From Pseudonocardia humida (lineage in GTDB: Bacteria > Actinomycetota > Actinomycetes > Mycobacteriales > Pseudonocardiaceae), in assembly GCF_023898865.1 (NCBI RefSeq), contig NZ_JAGSOV010000001.1, forward strand, positions 1 through 64,000: a DNA stretch of 64,000 bases. Reading direction: 5' to 3'. The notes under the pieces were generated by a model that saw only the letters and a program-made list of their open reading frames with translations, was not told the origin of the DNA and made no database searches. Within the stretch, counting starts at the first letter, position 1, and every line of letters starts with the position of its first letter. The translations under genes were made by a program, and so were the position numbers. Shown one piece after another: positions 18,112-25,887 of this stretch.

Positions 18112-18861
18112 CTACCGCTCGACCGGGGCCGGCAGGACCCGCCGGCGCAGACCGGGCCAGGCCCGCAGCCCGAGCACCGCCGCGGCGGCGCCGAGCAGCG
18201 CGCCGGCGCCCGCCCACCACCACGGCCCGTCGCCCGCCGCCGGCGGCGGCTCGGGGGCCGGGGCGGTCGGCGTGGTGGCCGCGGCCGCCGCCCGGAGCTC
18301 CGCCGCGGTCACGGTCGCCCGGTCACCCGAGGGGTCCGGCACCGCGGGGTCGAGCAGGCCGAGCCGGTCGAGCAGCGCGACCAGCGCGGCCTGGTCGGTC
18401 GGTCGGTGCCAGATCGCGTCGGGGCCGCCCGACTCCCCCGGCCACATGCCCTCCGACATGTCGGCGGGCTCCGACGTCCCGGCGATCCGGGTGACCACCC
18501 GGATGCCGTCGGTGCGGTCCAGGAAGATCCGGTCGATGCGCCAGATGCTCACGTCGTGCACGAGCCAGGTCGCCGTCACGTACTGCCCGGGCCCGTTCTC
18601 CGGCGGATGGCTGATCGGCCCGCCGGGGTCGGCGAGCAGGGCCTCCAGCTCGGCGTAGACCGGGTCGGCGGTGTGGACGCCCGCGGCGCGCCCGGTCGTC
18701 GGCGAGACCAGCAGCACGCTGGTCGGGCCGCCGGCCCACGCCGTGCCCGGGACGGCCAGCAGCAGGGCGAGCGCGGTCGCGACCAGCGCCACCCCCCGCC
18801 GCGCCCCTCGGGGGACCCGTCGTCGGGTCCGGCTCGCTGCGGCGGGGGACGGCTCGGGCAC
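18112..18861 (-). CDS. Secreted, membrane-anchored hypothetical protein
   Basis: A 249-residue protein of unknown function. An Arg-rich N-terminus, hydrophobic core (VALVATALALLLAVPGTAWA) and AWA-G cleavage site form a signal peptide of about 42 residues. The exported middle domain has several conserved-looking Trp and acidic residues (ATWLVHDVSIWRIDRIFLD); the C-terminus is a Pro/Ala linker, one membrane span (WWWAGAGALLGAAAAVLGL) and a basic tail. GTG start with GAGGAGG upstream. It lies 67 bases downstream of the anti-sigma-like gene and is preceded by a GCGGTGTAG box also found before the sigma gene, so it may belong to that regulon. Confidence 0.75.
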   Translation of the reverse strand: MPEPSPAAASRTRRRVPRGARRGVALVATALALLLAVPGTAWAGGPTSVLLVSPTTGRAAGVHTADPVYAELEALLADPGGPISHPPENGPGQYVTATWLVHDVSIWRIDRIFLDRTDGIRVVTRIAGTSEPADMSEGMWPGESGGPDAIWHRPTDQAALVALLDRLGLLDPAVPDPSGDRATVTAAELRAAAAATTPTAPAPEPPPAAGDGPWWWAGAGALLGAAAAVLGLRAWPGLRRRVLPAPVER

Positions 18862-18889
18862 GGCGCCTCCTCGGTCGGTCTGCGCCTGC

Positions 18890-18898
18890 TCTACACCG
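18890..18898 (-). promoter_or_regulatory. GCGGTGTAG box upstream of the secreted-protein gene
   Basis: Second copy of the nonamer, 29 bases before the GTG start at 18861 and upstream of its GAGGAGG ribosome site. Possible ECF promoter element. Confidence 0.35.
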
Positions 18899-18928
18899 CC
18901 GGGCGCCGGGCCGGTTCCCCCCGCCCGC

Positions 18929-19714
18929 TCAGCGCACCGAACCGGCGATCGCCAGCGCCCGGTCCCGGTCGGGCTCGCCCTCCAGCCGCAGCGTCACCTC
19001 GCCGCGCTGCCAGATCAGGCCGGGCCCGGAGGTGCGGGAGGGCTGGATGCGCTGCCGCCCGGTCGCGTCCAGGTACTCCAGCGTGTGCGGGTGGGCCAGC
19101 CACAGCGCCTCGGCGCCGTCCACCGCCACGAACTCGACGATGTCGTGGTAGCGCTTGGCGAAGGTCGGCGCGGGGCCGCCGACGAACTGGTCGAGGCGCA
19201 GCGCGGGCGCACCCGGGGCGGTCGGCGCCCACTGCATGCTCACCACCACGCCGTCGTCGGAGACCGACACGCGGTCGGGCGCGCCGAGCGCGGACGGCAC
19301 GGCGGGCGCGAACCCGGCCCGCTCGGCCGCCTCGTCGAGCGTGAGCGCCGGCGCCGCGCCCGGAGCGGGTCCGGGTGCCGGCGCCGCCCCGCCCGGCGTC
19401 TGGACGACCACCACCCCGCCGAGGCCGAGCCACTGGGCGATCCGGGCCGCCGCCGGGGTGCCCGCGGCCACCGCCAGCACCACCGCGAGCAGCACCGCGA
19501 CCGCGATCCGGCGGCCGCGGGTCGCCCACCCGCTCGCCGCCGCGGCGAACCGGCGGGCCGCCGAGGGCGGCGGCGGTCGCGGCGGGATCCGGGTGAGGAT
19601 CGCCGCGGCCAGGTCGGGCGGCGGCGGCGGCACGTCGACGGCCCGGCCGAGCCTGCGCAGCTCGGCGGCCAGCGGGTCGCCGTCCACGGGGTCGGGACGG
19701 TGCGGGTCAGCCAT
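18929..19714 (-). CDS. Putative anti-sigma factor / single-span membrane protein partner of the ECF sigma
   Basis: A 261-residue protein with a ~65-residue cytoplasmic N-terminus, one membrane span (about 68-88, IAVAVLLAVVLAVAAGTPAAA) and a ~170-residue outer domain. The N-terminus has no HxxxCxxC zinc anti-sigma motif; instead a LAAAILTRIPPRPPPPSAARR helix-proline segment is present. The anti-sigma role is inferred from topology and from the 8-base overlap of its start with the sigma-factor stop. The outer domain (LWLAHPHTLEYLDATG, TLRLEGEPDRDRAL) could sense an envelope signal; no known family recognised. Confidence 0.7.
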   Translation of the reverse strand: MADPHRPDPVDGDPLAAELRRLGRAVDVPPPPPDLAAAILTRIPPRPPPPSAARRFAAAASGWATRGRRIAVAVLLAVVLAVAAGTPAAARIAQWLGLGGVVVVQTPGGAAPAPGPAPGAAPALTLDEAAERAGFAPAVPSALGAPDRVSVSDDGVVVSMQWAPTAPGAPALRLDQFVGGPAPTFAKRYHDIVEFVAVDGAEALWLAHPHTLEYLDATGRQRIQPSRTSGPGLIWQRGEVTLRLEGEPDRDRALAIAGSVR

Positions 19715-20360
19715 GACCGGCCCCCTCCGTCGCCGCGGGGCCGCTGCGCGGCGCCGCCTCGGCCAGCAGGGCCCGCAGCCGGCCCAGGCCCCGCGCGGTG
19801 CGGGACTTGACGGTGCCCCGGGCCACCCCGAGCACCGTGGCCGTCTGCGCCTCGTCGAGGTCGAGCAGGAAGCGGCAGACCAGCACCCGGCGCTGCGGCT
19901 CGGGGAGCGCGTGCAGCCGCTGCCACAGCGCCGCCATCCGGTCGGCGGCGACCGCCCGCTCCGCGGGGTCGGCGGCCGAGCCCGCCCCGGGCAGCAGCCC
20001 ATCGGGCTGCGCGGTCGGCGAGCCCTCCCGCGCGGTCCGGCGGCGACGCGCGCGCTGGGCGTTGCGCGTCTCGTTGGCCACGATGCGCAGCAGCCACGGC
20101 CGGAAGTCGGCGCCCTCGCGGAAGCCACCCAGGGCCCGGTAGGCCTTCACGAACGCCTCCTGGACCACGTCGTCGGCCTCCTCACCGGCGCCGAGCAGCA
20201 CGGCGGTGCGCCGGGCACCCGCCGCGTGCCTGCGCACCAGCGCGGCGAAGGCGTCGCGCTCGCCGCCGCGGACCCGGGCGAGCAGACCAGCCTCGGTCGG
20301 CTCCGGGTCGGGATCGTGCGGTCCGGGGATCTCCACCTCGCAGGGCGCCGGGCGCGGCAC
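19707..20360 (-). CDS. ECF-type RNA polymerase sigma factor
   Basis: A 217-residue sigma-70 family protein with region 2 (AFAALVRRHAAGARRTAVLLGAGEEADDVVQEAFVKAYR, then FRPWLLRIVANETRNAQR) and region 4 (ALPEPQRRVLVCRFLLDLDEAQTATVLGVARGTVKSR). Typical ECF domains without region 3. The first ~20 residues before the sigma fold are Pro/Asp/Glu-rich, so a later start is possible. It overlaps the membrane partner by eight bases. The promoter region of the sigma gene overlaps the end of the araC gene. Confidence 0.93.
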   Translation of the reverse strand: MPRPAPCEVEIPGPHDPDPEPTEAGLLARVRGGERDAFAALVRRHAAGARRTAVLLGAGEEADDVVQEAFVKAYRALGGFREGADFRPWLLRIVANETRNAQRARRRRTAREGSPTAQPDGLLPGAGSAADPAERAVAADRMAALWQRLHALPEPQRRVLVCRFLLDLDEAQTATVLGVARGTVKSRTARGLGRLRALLAEAAPRSGPAATEGAGHG

Positions 20361-20381
20361 CGGCGCCGCGCGACACGCTTC

Positions 20382-20390
20382 CTACACCGC
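20382..20390 (-). promoter_or_regulatory. GCGGTGTAG box upstream of the ECF sigma gene
   Basis: The nonamer GCGGTGTAG reads on the minus strand about 22 bases before the sigma start and covers the araC stop codon. The same nonamer precedes the secreted-protein gene at 18890-18898. A shared element at both promoters would fit autoregulation by the ECF sigma; this is inference. Confidence 0.35.
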
Positions 20391-20843
20391 GGGCGGCCCG
20401 CCGGTTCCCACGGACTCCCCCGCAGGCTCCCCCGCGCCCGCCGCCGGCCGCGGCCTGCCCCACGCCATCGCGAAGCAGGCGGGCACCGGCGGGACCGGGC
20501 GCCCGGCGTGGGCCCGGCGGTACCCGCTGGGCGAGGTGCCCACCAGGGCGGAGAACCGGGCCGAGAAGGACCCCAGGCTGGTGAAACCGACCCGGTGGCA
20601 GACCTCGGTGACCGACAGGTCGGCCGAGCGCAGCAGGTCCTGGGCGCGTTCGATGCGCCTGCGGGTGAGGTAGCGGCCCGGGGTCTCGCCGTAGGCCGCG
20701 GCGAACGCGCGGGCGAAGTGGTAGCGGGAGAAGCCCGCCGCCGCGGCCATGGCGTCGAGGTCGAGCGGCTCGGCGAAGTGCCGGTCGATGAGGTCGCGCG
20801 CCCGCCGCACGTGGAACACCGCGGGCACGACCGGTCCGGTCAT
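20382..20843 (-). CDS. AraC-family transcriptional regulator (HTH-only)
   Basis: A 153-residue protein that is nearly all DNA-binding domain: HFAEPLDLDAMAAAAGFSRYHFARAFAAAYGETPGRYL and ERAQDLLRSADLSVTEVCHRVGFTSLGSFSARFSALVGTSPSGYRR are the two HTH motifs of AraC/XylS proteins. No separate sensor domain is present; the C-terminal 45 residues are Pro/Gly-rich. The ATG lies six bases after CAGGAT, suggesting a leaderless mRNA. Divergent from the MOSC gene with 56 bases between, so that gene is a plausible target. Confidence 0.9.
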   Translation of the reverse strand: MTGPVVPAVFHVRRARDLIDRHFAEPLDLDAMAAAAGFSRYHFARAFAAAYGETPGRYLTRRRIERAQDLLRSADLSVTEVCHRVGFTSLGSFSARFSALVGTSPSGYRRAHAGRPVPPVPACFAMAWGRPRPAAGAGEPAGESVGTGGPPAV

Positions 20844-20849
20844 GGCCCC

Positions 20850-20855
20850 ATCCTG
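20850..20855 (-). promoter_or_regulatory. -10 box, leaderless start of araC-type gene
   Basis: CAGGAT on the minus strand six bases before the ATG at 20843; one mismatch to TANNNT. Confidence 0.4.
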
Positions 20856-20887
20856 GCCCGTGCACCGCCGCGCGGTCGACGGGCCCG

Positions 20888-20893
20888 TACGGT
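20888..20893 (+). promoter_or_regulatory. -10 box, leaderless start of MOSC gene
   Basis: TACGGT six bases before the GTG at 20900; matches TANNNT and faces the divergent araC promoter. Confidence 0.6.
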
Positions 20894-20899
20894 CGGCCC

Positions 20900-21460
20900 G
20901 TGGAACCGGGGATCGCCGTCGAGATCGTCGCGCTGCTGGTCTCGCCCGTGCACGCCTACGAGGGCCGCCCGCAGGACGGCCCGCGCCCCGACCCCGGCCC
21001 GGTGAGCCACCGGTCCGTCACCGTGCGGGCCGGGCTGGGCCTGGTGGGCGACCGCTTCTTCGGCCACGCCGCGCACCGCCGCGCCGCGGTGACGGTCCTC
21101 GACGCCGACGCCCTCGACGACGTGGCCGCCGAGATCCGCGCCCCCGGCCCGCTCGACCCGCTGCTCGCCCGCCGCAACATCGTGCTGCGCGGCTTCCCGG
21201 TCGACACCCTCGCCACCCGCCGCGCGACCGGCGGCGCGACGGTCGCGGGCGCCGTGTTCAGCCTCGACTCCGGCGACGGCCCGGTGCGCCTGCGCGCCCA
21301 CCGACCGGCCAGCCCGTGCCGCTGGATGGACGTGCGGCTCGGGCCGGGGGCGTGGAAGGCGATGCGCGGGCGCGGCGGCGTGCGCTGCGAGCCGCTCGAC
21401 GACGGCACCCTGCGCCTCGGGCGGGCCGTGCTGCGGGTGGCGCCGCCCGTCCGGGTCTAG
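20900..21460 (+). CDS. MOSC-domain protein
   Basis: A 186-residue protein with MOSC (molybdenum cofactor sulfurase C-terminal) features: GLGLVGDRFFGHAAHRRAAVTVLDADAL, RRNIVLRGFPVDTL, and the conserved Cys in ASPCRWMDVRLGPGAWKAM, which in the family is the sulfur-carrying/metal-binding Cys. Stand-alone MOSC proteins (YiiM-like) act in molybdenum-cofactor-dependent detoxification or sulfur transfer; the exact role here is unknown. GTG start with a leaderless-type promoter. Divergent from the AraC regulator. Confidence 0.85.
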   Translation: MEPGIAVEIVALLVSPVHAYEGRPQDGPRPDPGPVSHRSVTVRAGLGLVGDRFFGHAAHRRAAVTVLDADALDDVAAEIRAPGPLDPLLARRNIVLRGFPVDTLATRRATGGATVAGAVFSLDSGDGPVRLRAHRPASPCRWMDVRLGPGAWKAMRGRGGVRCEPLDDGTLRLGRAVLRVAPPVRV

Positions 21461-21463
21461 CGC

Positions 21464-21480
21464 TCCCGCAGAGCGCGGGA
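21464..21480. terminator. Short hairpin between convergent MOSC gene and polA
   Basis: TCCCGC, five-base loop, GCGGGA in the 28-base gap between two convergent stop codons. No T-run, as usual for actinobacterial terminators. Short stem, so support is moderate. Confidence 0.45.
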
Positions 21481-21488
21481 CCGGACGC

Positions 21489-24317
21489 TCAGTGGGCCGC
21501 GTCGTCCCAGCTGCGCCCGTACCCGACCGACACCTCCAGCGCCACGCTCAGCTCCGCGGCGCCCGCCATCTCCCGGCGCACCAGCGCCTCGACCGCCTCG
21601 CGCTCGCCGTCGGCCACCTCGAGCACCAGCTCGTCGTGCACCTGCAGCAGCATCCGGCTGCGCAGGCCCTCGGCGACCAGCGCGCGGTGCACGTTGAGCA
21701 TCGCGACCTTGATGATGTCGGCCGCGCTGCCCTGGATGGGCGCGTTGAGCGCCATCCGCTCGGCCATCTCGCGGCGCTGGCGGTTGTCGCTGGTCAGGTC
21801 GGGGAGGTAGCGGCGCCTGCCCATGATGGTGGCGGTGTAGCCGTCCTTGCGGGCGACGTCGACCACGCTGCGCAGGTAGTCGCGCACGCCGCCGAAGCCC
21901 TCGAAGTAGTCCTCCATCAGCGCGCGGGCCTCGTCGGTGGAGATCCGCAGCTGGTTGGACAGGCCGAAGGCGGACAGCCCGTAGGCCAGCCCGTAGTTCA
22001 TCGCCTTGATCTTGGCCCGCTGCTCCTGGCTGACCTCGGTGGCCGCCACCCCGAACACCCGGGCGGCGGTCTCGGCGTGGAAGTCGTGCTGGGAGCGGAA
22101 CGCCTCGATGAGGGCCTCGTCGCCGGACAGGTCGGCCATGATCCGCATCTCGATCTGGCTGTAGTCGGCGGTCATCAGCTCCGCGTAGCCCGCGCCGACC
22201 ACGAACGTCTCGCGGATGCGCCGGCCCGCGGCCGTGCGGATCGGCACGTTCTGCAGGTTGGGCTCGGTCGAGCTGAGCCGCCCGGTGGCGGCGATCGTCT
22301 GGCTGTAGGTGGTGTGGATGCGCCCGTCGTCGGCGATCGACTTCAGCAGGCCCTCGACGGTGACCTTGAGCCGGGTGGCGTCGCGGTGGACCAGCAGGTG
22401 CGAGAGGAACTCGTGACCGGTCTGCTCGAAGAGCGTCTGCAGCGCGTCGGCGTCGGTGGTGTAGCCCGTCTTCGTGCGCTTGGTCTTCGGCATCTGCAGC
22501 TCGTCGAACAGCACGACCTGCAGCTGCTTCGGCGACCCGAGGTTGATCTCCTTGCCGATCACCCGGTAGGCGTCCTGGGCGGCCTGCTTGACCTGCGCGG
22601 CGAACTCCGACTCCAGCGCCGCGAGCGCCTCGTGGTCGACCGCGATGCCCGCGGCCTCCAGGTCGGCCAGCACGTACTCCAGCGGCAGCTCGAGTCCGGC
22701 CAGCAGCTCGCGGCCGCCCTTCTCGGCCAGCTCGGCGTCGAGCACCTCGGCCAGCTCGGCCACCGCCGACGCGGCGACCATGCCCGCCCGGGCGCGGGCC
22801 GCGTCGGCCTCGGCCTCGCCGCTGGGCCCCTCCTCGGTGAGGTCGCCGCCGATCAGCGAGAGCTGGCCGCTCTCGGGCCCCTCGTCGACGCGCAGCTCGC
22901 GGCGCAGGTGGCGCAGCGCGAGGTCGGCCAGGTCGAAGCTGCGCTGCCCCGGCCGGGACAGGTAGGCGGCCAGTGCGGTGTCGCTGGTGAGCCCGGCCAG
23001 CGTCCAGCCGCGCCCGCGCAGCGCGTGCAGGCCCGCCTTGGCGTCGTGGGCGGCCTTGGGGAACCGCGCGTCGGCCAGCCACTCGCCCAGCGCCGCCTCG
23101 TCCTCCGGGGTGAGCACGGCCAGGTCGAGGTACGCCGCCTGGGGCACGCCCGCGGTGGCGCCCGCCGCGCGGGCCTCCAGCGAGGGCTCGCCCGCGGCGA
23201 TCGCCAGGCCGGCCAGGTCGCCCCCGGCGGCCCCGCCGGTGACGCCGTCGAAGGCCAGGCCCACCCGGCGCCCGTCGCGGGCGTTGTCGTCGAGCCAGGC
23301 CCGGACCTCGCCCGCGCCCAGCGCGCCGCCCTGGACCTCGATGCCGCCCTCGGCCTCCGGCTCGGCGCTCTGCAGCGTCGCGAACAGCCGCTCGCGCAGC
23401 ACGCGGAACTCCAGCTCGTCGAACAGCCGGTGCACCGCCTCGCGGTCCCACGGGCGCACGGCCAGGTCGGCGGGGTGCGCGTCGAGCGGGACGTCGCGCA
23501 CGAGCTCGGTGAGCTGGCGGTTGAGCAGGACGTTGGCCAGGTTGGCGCGCAGCGCGTCGCCCGCCTTGCCCTTGACCTCGTCGACCCGGTCGGTGAGGTC
23601 GCCGAGGGAGCCGAACTCGCGCACCCACTTGGCCGCGGTCTTCTCCCCCACGCCGGGGATGCTGGGCAGGTTGTCGCTGGGGTCGCCGCGCAGGGCCGCG
23701 AAGTCGGGGTACTGGGCGGGGGTGAGGCCGTAGCGGGCCATCACCTCCGCCGGGTCGATGCGGCCGAGGTCGGACACGCCGCGCTTCGGGTACAGCACCG
23801 TGACGTTGTCGCTGACCAGCTGGAACGCGTCGCGGTCCCCGGTGGTGATGAGGACCTGGTAGCCGTCGGCCTCGGCCTGGGTGGTGAGGGTGGCGATGAG
23901 GTCGTCGGCCTCGTAGTTCTCGACCGAGAACTCCGGGATGGCCAGCGCGCGCAGCACCTCCTTGATCAGGTCGACCTGGCCGCGGAAGTCGTCCGGGGTG
24001 GTGGTGCGGTTGGCCTTGTACTCGGCGAAGCGCTCGGAGCGGAAGGTCTTGCGCGAGACGTCGAAGCACACCGCGAGGTGGGTGGGCTGCTCGTCGCGCA
24101 GCAGGTTGATCAGCATCGAGGTGAAGCCGTAGACCGCGTTGGTGGTCTGCCCCGTCCCGGTGCGGAAGTTCTCCGCGGGCAGCGCGAAGAACGCCCGGTA
24201 GGCCAGCGAGTGCCCGTCGAGCAGCAGCAGGCGGTGCCCCGTCGACGGGGCGGCTGCGGCGGGCGCGGCGGCCTTCTGGCCGGCTGCTGGCTTGCGGGTC
24301 CGGGTGGCGGGGCTCAC
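21489..24317 (-). CDS. polA: DNA polymerase I
   Basis: A 942-residue protein used in Okazaki fragment and excision repair. The N-terminal 5' nuclease domain has LLLLDGHSLAYRAFFALP and a helix-hairpin-helix in DNLPSIPGVGEKTAAKW. The central domain keeps the fold position of the proofreading exonuclease, but the DxE pair expected early in it is replaced (VGLAFDGVTGG), so proofreading is probably lost. The polymerase domain has TADYSQIEMRIMA (motif A), RAKIKAMNYGLAYGLSAFGL (motif B) and LLQVHDELVLEV (motif C). GTG 24317 is taken as start because the fold follows a short Ala/Lys linker and TAGACT lies seven bases upstream. Confidence 0.96.
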   Translation of the reverse strand: MSPATRTRKPAAGQKAAAPAAAAPSTGHRLLLLDGHSLAYRAFFALPAENFRTGTGQTTNAVYGFTSMLINLLRDEQPTHLAVCFDVSRKTFRSERFAEYKANRTTTPDDFRGQVDLIKEVLRALAIPEFSVENYEADDLIATLTTQAEADGYQVLITTGDRDAFQLVSDNVTVLYPKRGVSDLGRIDPAEVMARYGLTPAQYPDFAALRGDPSDNLPSIPGVGEKTAAKWVREFGSLGDLTDRVDEVKGKAGDALRANLANVLLNRQLTELVRDVPLDAHPADLAVRPWDREAVHRLFDELEFRVLRERLFATLQSAEPEAEGGIEVQGGALGAGEVRAWLDDNARDGRRVGLAFDGVTGGAAGGDLAGLAIAAGEPSLEARAAGATAGVPQAAYLDLAVLTPEDEAALGEWLADARFPKAAHDAKAGLHALRGRGWTLAGLTSDTALAAYLSRPGQRSFDLADLALRHLRRELRVDEGPESGQLSLIGGDLTEEGPSGEAEADAARARAGMVAASAVAELAEVLDAELAEKGGRELLAGLELPLEYVLADLEAAGIAVDHEALAALESEFAAQVKQAAQDAYRVIGKEINLGSPKQLQVVLFDELQMPKTKRTKTGYTTDADALQTLFEQTGHEFLSHLLVHRDATRLKVTVEGLLKSIADDGRIHTTYSQTIAATGRLSSTEPNLQNVPIRTAAGRRIRETFVVGAGYAELMTADYSQIEMRIMADLSGDEALIEAFRSQHDFHAETAARVFGVAATEVSQEQRAKIKAMNYGLAYGLSAFGLSNQLRISTDEARALMEDYFEGFGGVRDYLRSVVDVARKDGYTATIMGRRRYLPDLTSDNRQRREMAERMALNAPIQGSAADIIKVAMLNVHRALVAEGLRSRMLLQVHDELVLEVADGEREAVEALVRREMAGAAELSVALEVSVGYGRSWDDAAH

Positions 24318-24324
24318 CCGGGCG

Positions 24325-24330
24325 AGTCTA
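24325..24330 (-). promoter_or_regulatory. -10 box, leaderless start of polA
   Basis: TAGACT on the minus strand seven bases before the GTG at 24317. Confidence 0.5.
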
Positions 24331-24447
24331 GGACCGGGCCCCGACAGTCCCGCCCCGGTCCCGTGCGGGGCCGTCCGGTGCGTGCGGAACCGGTGGAGGT
24401 GGCCCGGACGTTGTGCGAGGAGGGGCGGATCCGTGCGCTGATCGGAC

Positions 24448-24479
24448 TTGACAGACAAGCCGGGCGGTGCCGATATGCT
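24448..24479 (+). promoter_or_regulatory. Promoter of the ter island
   Basis: A perfect TTGACA (24448-24453) is followed by GATATGCT; candidate -10 hexamers are GATATG (spacing 18) or TATGCT (spacing 20). It lies about 60 bases before the terD GTG, inside the 223-base gap divergent from polA. A consensus -35 is rare in this window and suggests strong housekeeping transcription. Confidence 0.6.
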
Positions 24480-24540
24480 CGCCCCGGATCAGCTCGAACC
24501 GGGGGGAACGAGCCCCCCACCTACAGATGCGGAGCAGTAC

Positions 24541-25116
24541 GTGAGCGTCAGCCTGACCAAGGGTGGGAACGTCAGCCTCACGAAGGAGGCCCCGGGTCTC
24601 ACGAACGTCATCGTGGGGCTCGGCTGGGACGTGCGTTCGACCACCGGTACGGACTTCGACCTGGACGCGTCCGCGATCGCCGTCGGCGCCGACGGCAAGG
24701 TCCTGTCCGACAAGCACTTCATCTTCTTCAACAACCTGACCAGCCCCGACGGCACCATCGAGCACACCGGCGACAACCTCACCGGTGAGGGCGAGGGCGA
24801 CGACGAGCAGGTCAAGGTCAACCTGGCCGGGCTGCCCCCGGAGGTCGACAAGGTCGTCTTCCCGGTCAGCATCTACGACGCCGAGGGCCGCTCGCAGAGC
24901 TTCGGGCAGGTGCGCAACGCGTTCATCCGGGTGGTCAACGAGGCCGGCGGCAGCGAGCTCGCCCGCTACGACCTGTCCGAGGACGCCTCCACCGAGACCG
25001 CCATGGTCTTCGGCGAGCTCTACCGCAACGGGGCCGACTGGAAGTTCCGGGCCGTCGGCCAGGGCTACGCCTCGGGCCTCGCGGGCATCGCCCGCGACTT
25101 CGGCGTCAACGTCTGA
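24541..25116 (+). CDS. terD: TerD-family calcium-binding stress protein
   Basis: A 191-residue TerD-domain protein. It begins [28 protein letters not shown]; the calcium-binding acidic motif [12 protein letters not shown] and [14 protein letters not shown] are clear, as is [16 protein letters not shown]. TerD proteins bind Ca2+, are cytoplasmic and belong to tellurite/phage/stress-resistance (ter) operons. GTG 24541 is taken as start, with GGAG six bases upstream, because the family begins exactly there; the frame is open upstream. First gene of the plus-strand ter operon. Confidence 0.95.
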   Translation: MSVSLTKGGNVSLTKEAPGLTNVIVGLGWDVRSTTGTDFDLDASAIAVGADGKVLSDKHFIFFNNLTSPDGTIEHTGDNLTGEGEGDDEQVKVNLAGLPPEVDKVVFPVSIYDAEGRSQSFGQVRNAFIRVVNEAGGSELARYDLSEDASTETAMVFGELYRNGADWKFRAVGQGYASGLAGIARDFGVNV

Positions 25117-25126
25117 GGGCGGAGCG

Positions 25127-25828
25127 GTGGCCATCGACTACAGCAAGCGGCCCTCCTCGGGTGGCGGGTCGGGCGGCGGCCCGGCGGCCGGGGACGGGGG
25201 TGGGGTGTCCCTGTCGAAGGTCACCCTGACCAAGGCCTCGCCGTCGGTCTCGCTGACCAAGCGCGGCGCCGCGGGCGGTCAGCTGCGGGTCAACCTGCAG
25301 TGGAGCACCGGTGCGGCGCCGCAGAAGAAGGGCCTGTTCGGCCGGCTGACCGGCGGCGGCGGGGGCATCGACCTCGACCTGGCGTGCCTGTGGGAGTTCA
25401 GCGACGGCAGCAAGGGCGTCGTCCAGGCGCTCGGCAACGCCTTCCAGGCGCCCTACAGCGGCGCGCCGATCATCCGGCTGGACGGCGACGACCGGTCCGG
25501 GTCGGCCGCGGCGGGCGAGAACATGTTCATCGACCTGTCGCGGGTCGACGAGATCCGCCGGATCCTCGTGTTCGCCTTCATCTACGAGGGCGTCCCGAAC
25601 TGGGCCAGCGCCGACGGCGTGGTCACGCTCTACCCGGCGCAGGGCCCGGAGATCGAGGTCCGCCTCGACGAGGCCGACACCGGCGCGCCGACGTGCGTCA
25701 TCGCGCTGCTGGAGAACAAGGGCGGCGAGCTCACCGTGCGCCGCGAGGTCCGCTACATCCGAGGTGGCCAAGCCGACGTTGACCGCGCCTACGGCTGGGG
25801 CATGAACTGGACGCCCGGCCGAAAGTGA
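25127..25828 (+). CDS. TerD/TerA-family protein with Gly-rich N-terminal linker
   Basis: A 233-residue TerD-superfamily protein. About 35 Gly/Ser/Lys-rich residues lead into VSLSKVTLTKASPSVSLTKRG and LRVNLQWSTGAAPQKKGLFGRL, then GIDLDLACLWEFSDGSKGVVQALGN, and RLDGDDRSGSAAAGENMFIDL, the equivalent of the TerD GDN-acid loop. This resembles the TerA/TerF-like branch with a modified metal loop. A GAGGG ribosome site overlaps the terD stop, so the two are co-translated. It may form a complex with TerD; that is inference. Confidence 0.88.
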   Translation: MAIDYSKRPSSGGGSGGGPAAGDGGGVSLSKVTLTKASPSVSLTKRGAAGGQLRVNLQWSTGAAPQKKGLFGRLTGGGGGIDLDLACLWEFSDGSKGVVQALGNAFQAPYSGAPIIRLDGDDRSGSAAAGENMFIDLSRVDEIRRILVFAFIYEGVPNWASADGVVTLYPAQGPEIEVRLDEADTGAPTCVIALLENKGGELTVRREVRYIRGGQADVDRAYGWGMNWTPGRK

Positions 25829-25887
25829 CCGGCTGACGAACTCGGACGCGCCGGGGCGGCGGTGTCCTCCCGGGAGGGGCCTCGATC

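Noticed and set aside
21492..24788. Long plus-strand frame antisense to polA
   Set aside because: Opposite polA, which has all its motifs; translation is His/Gly/Val-rich shadow sequence.
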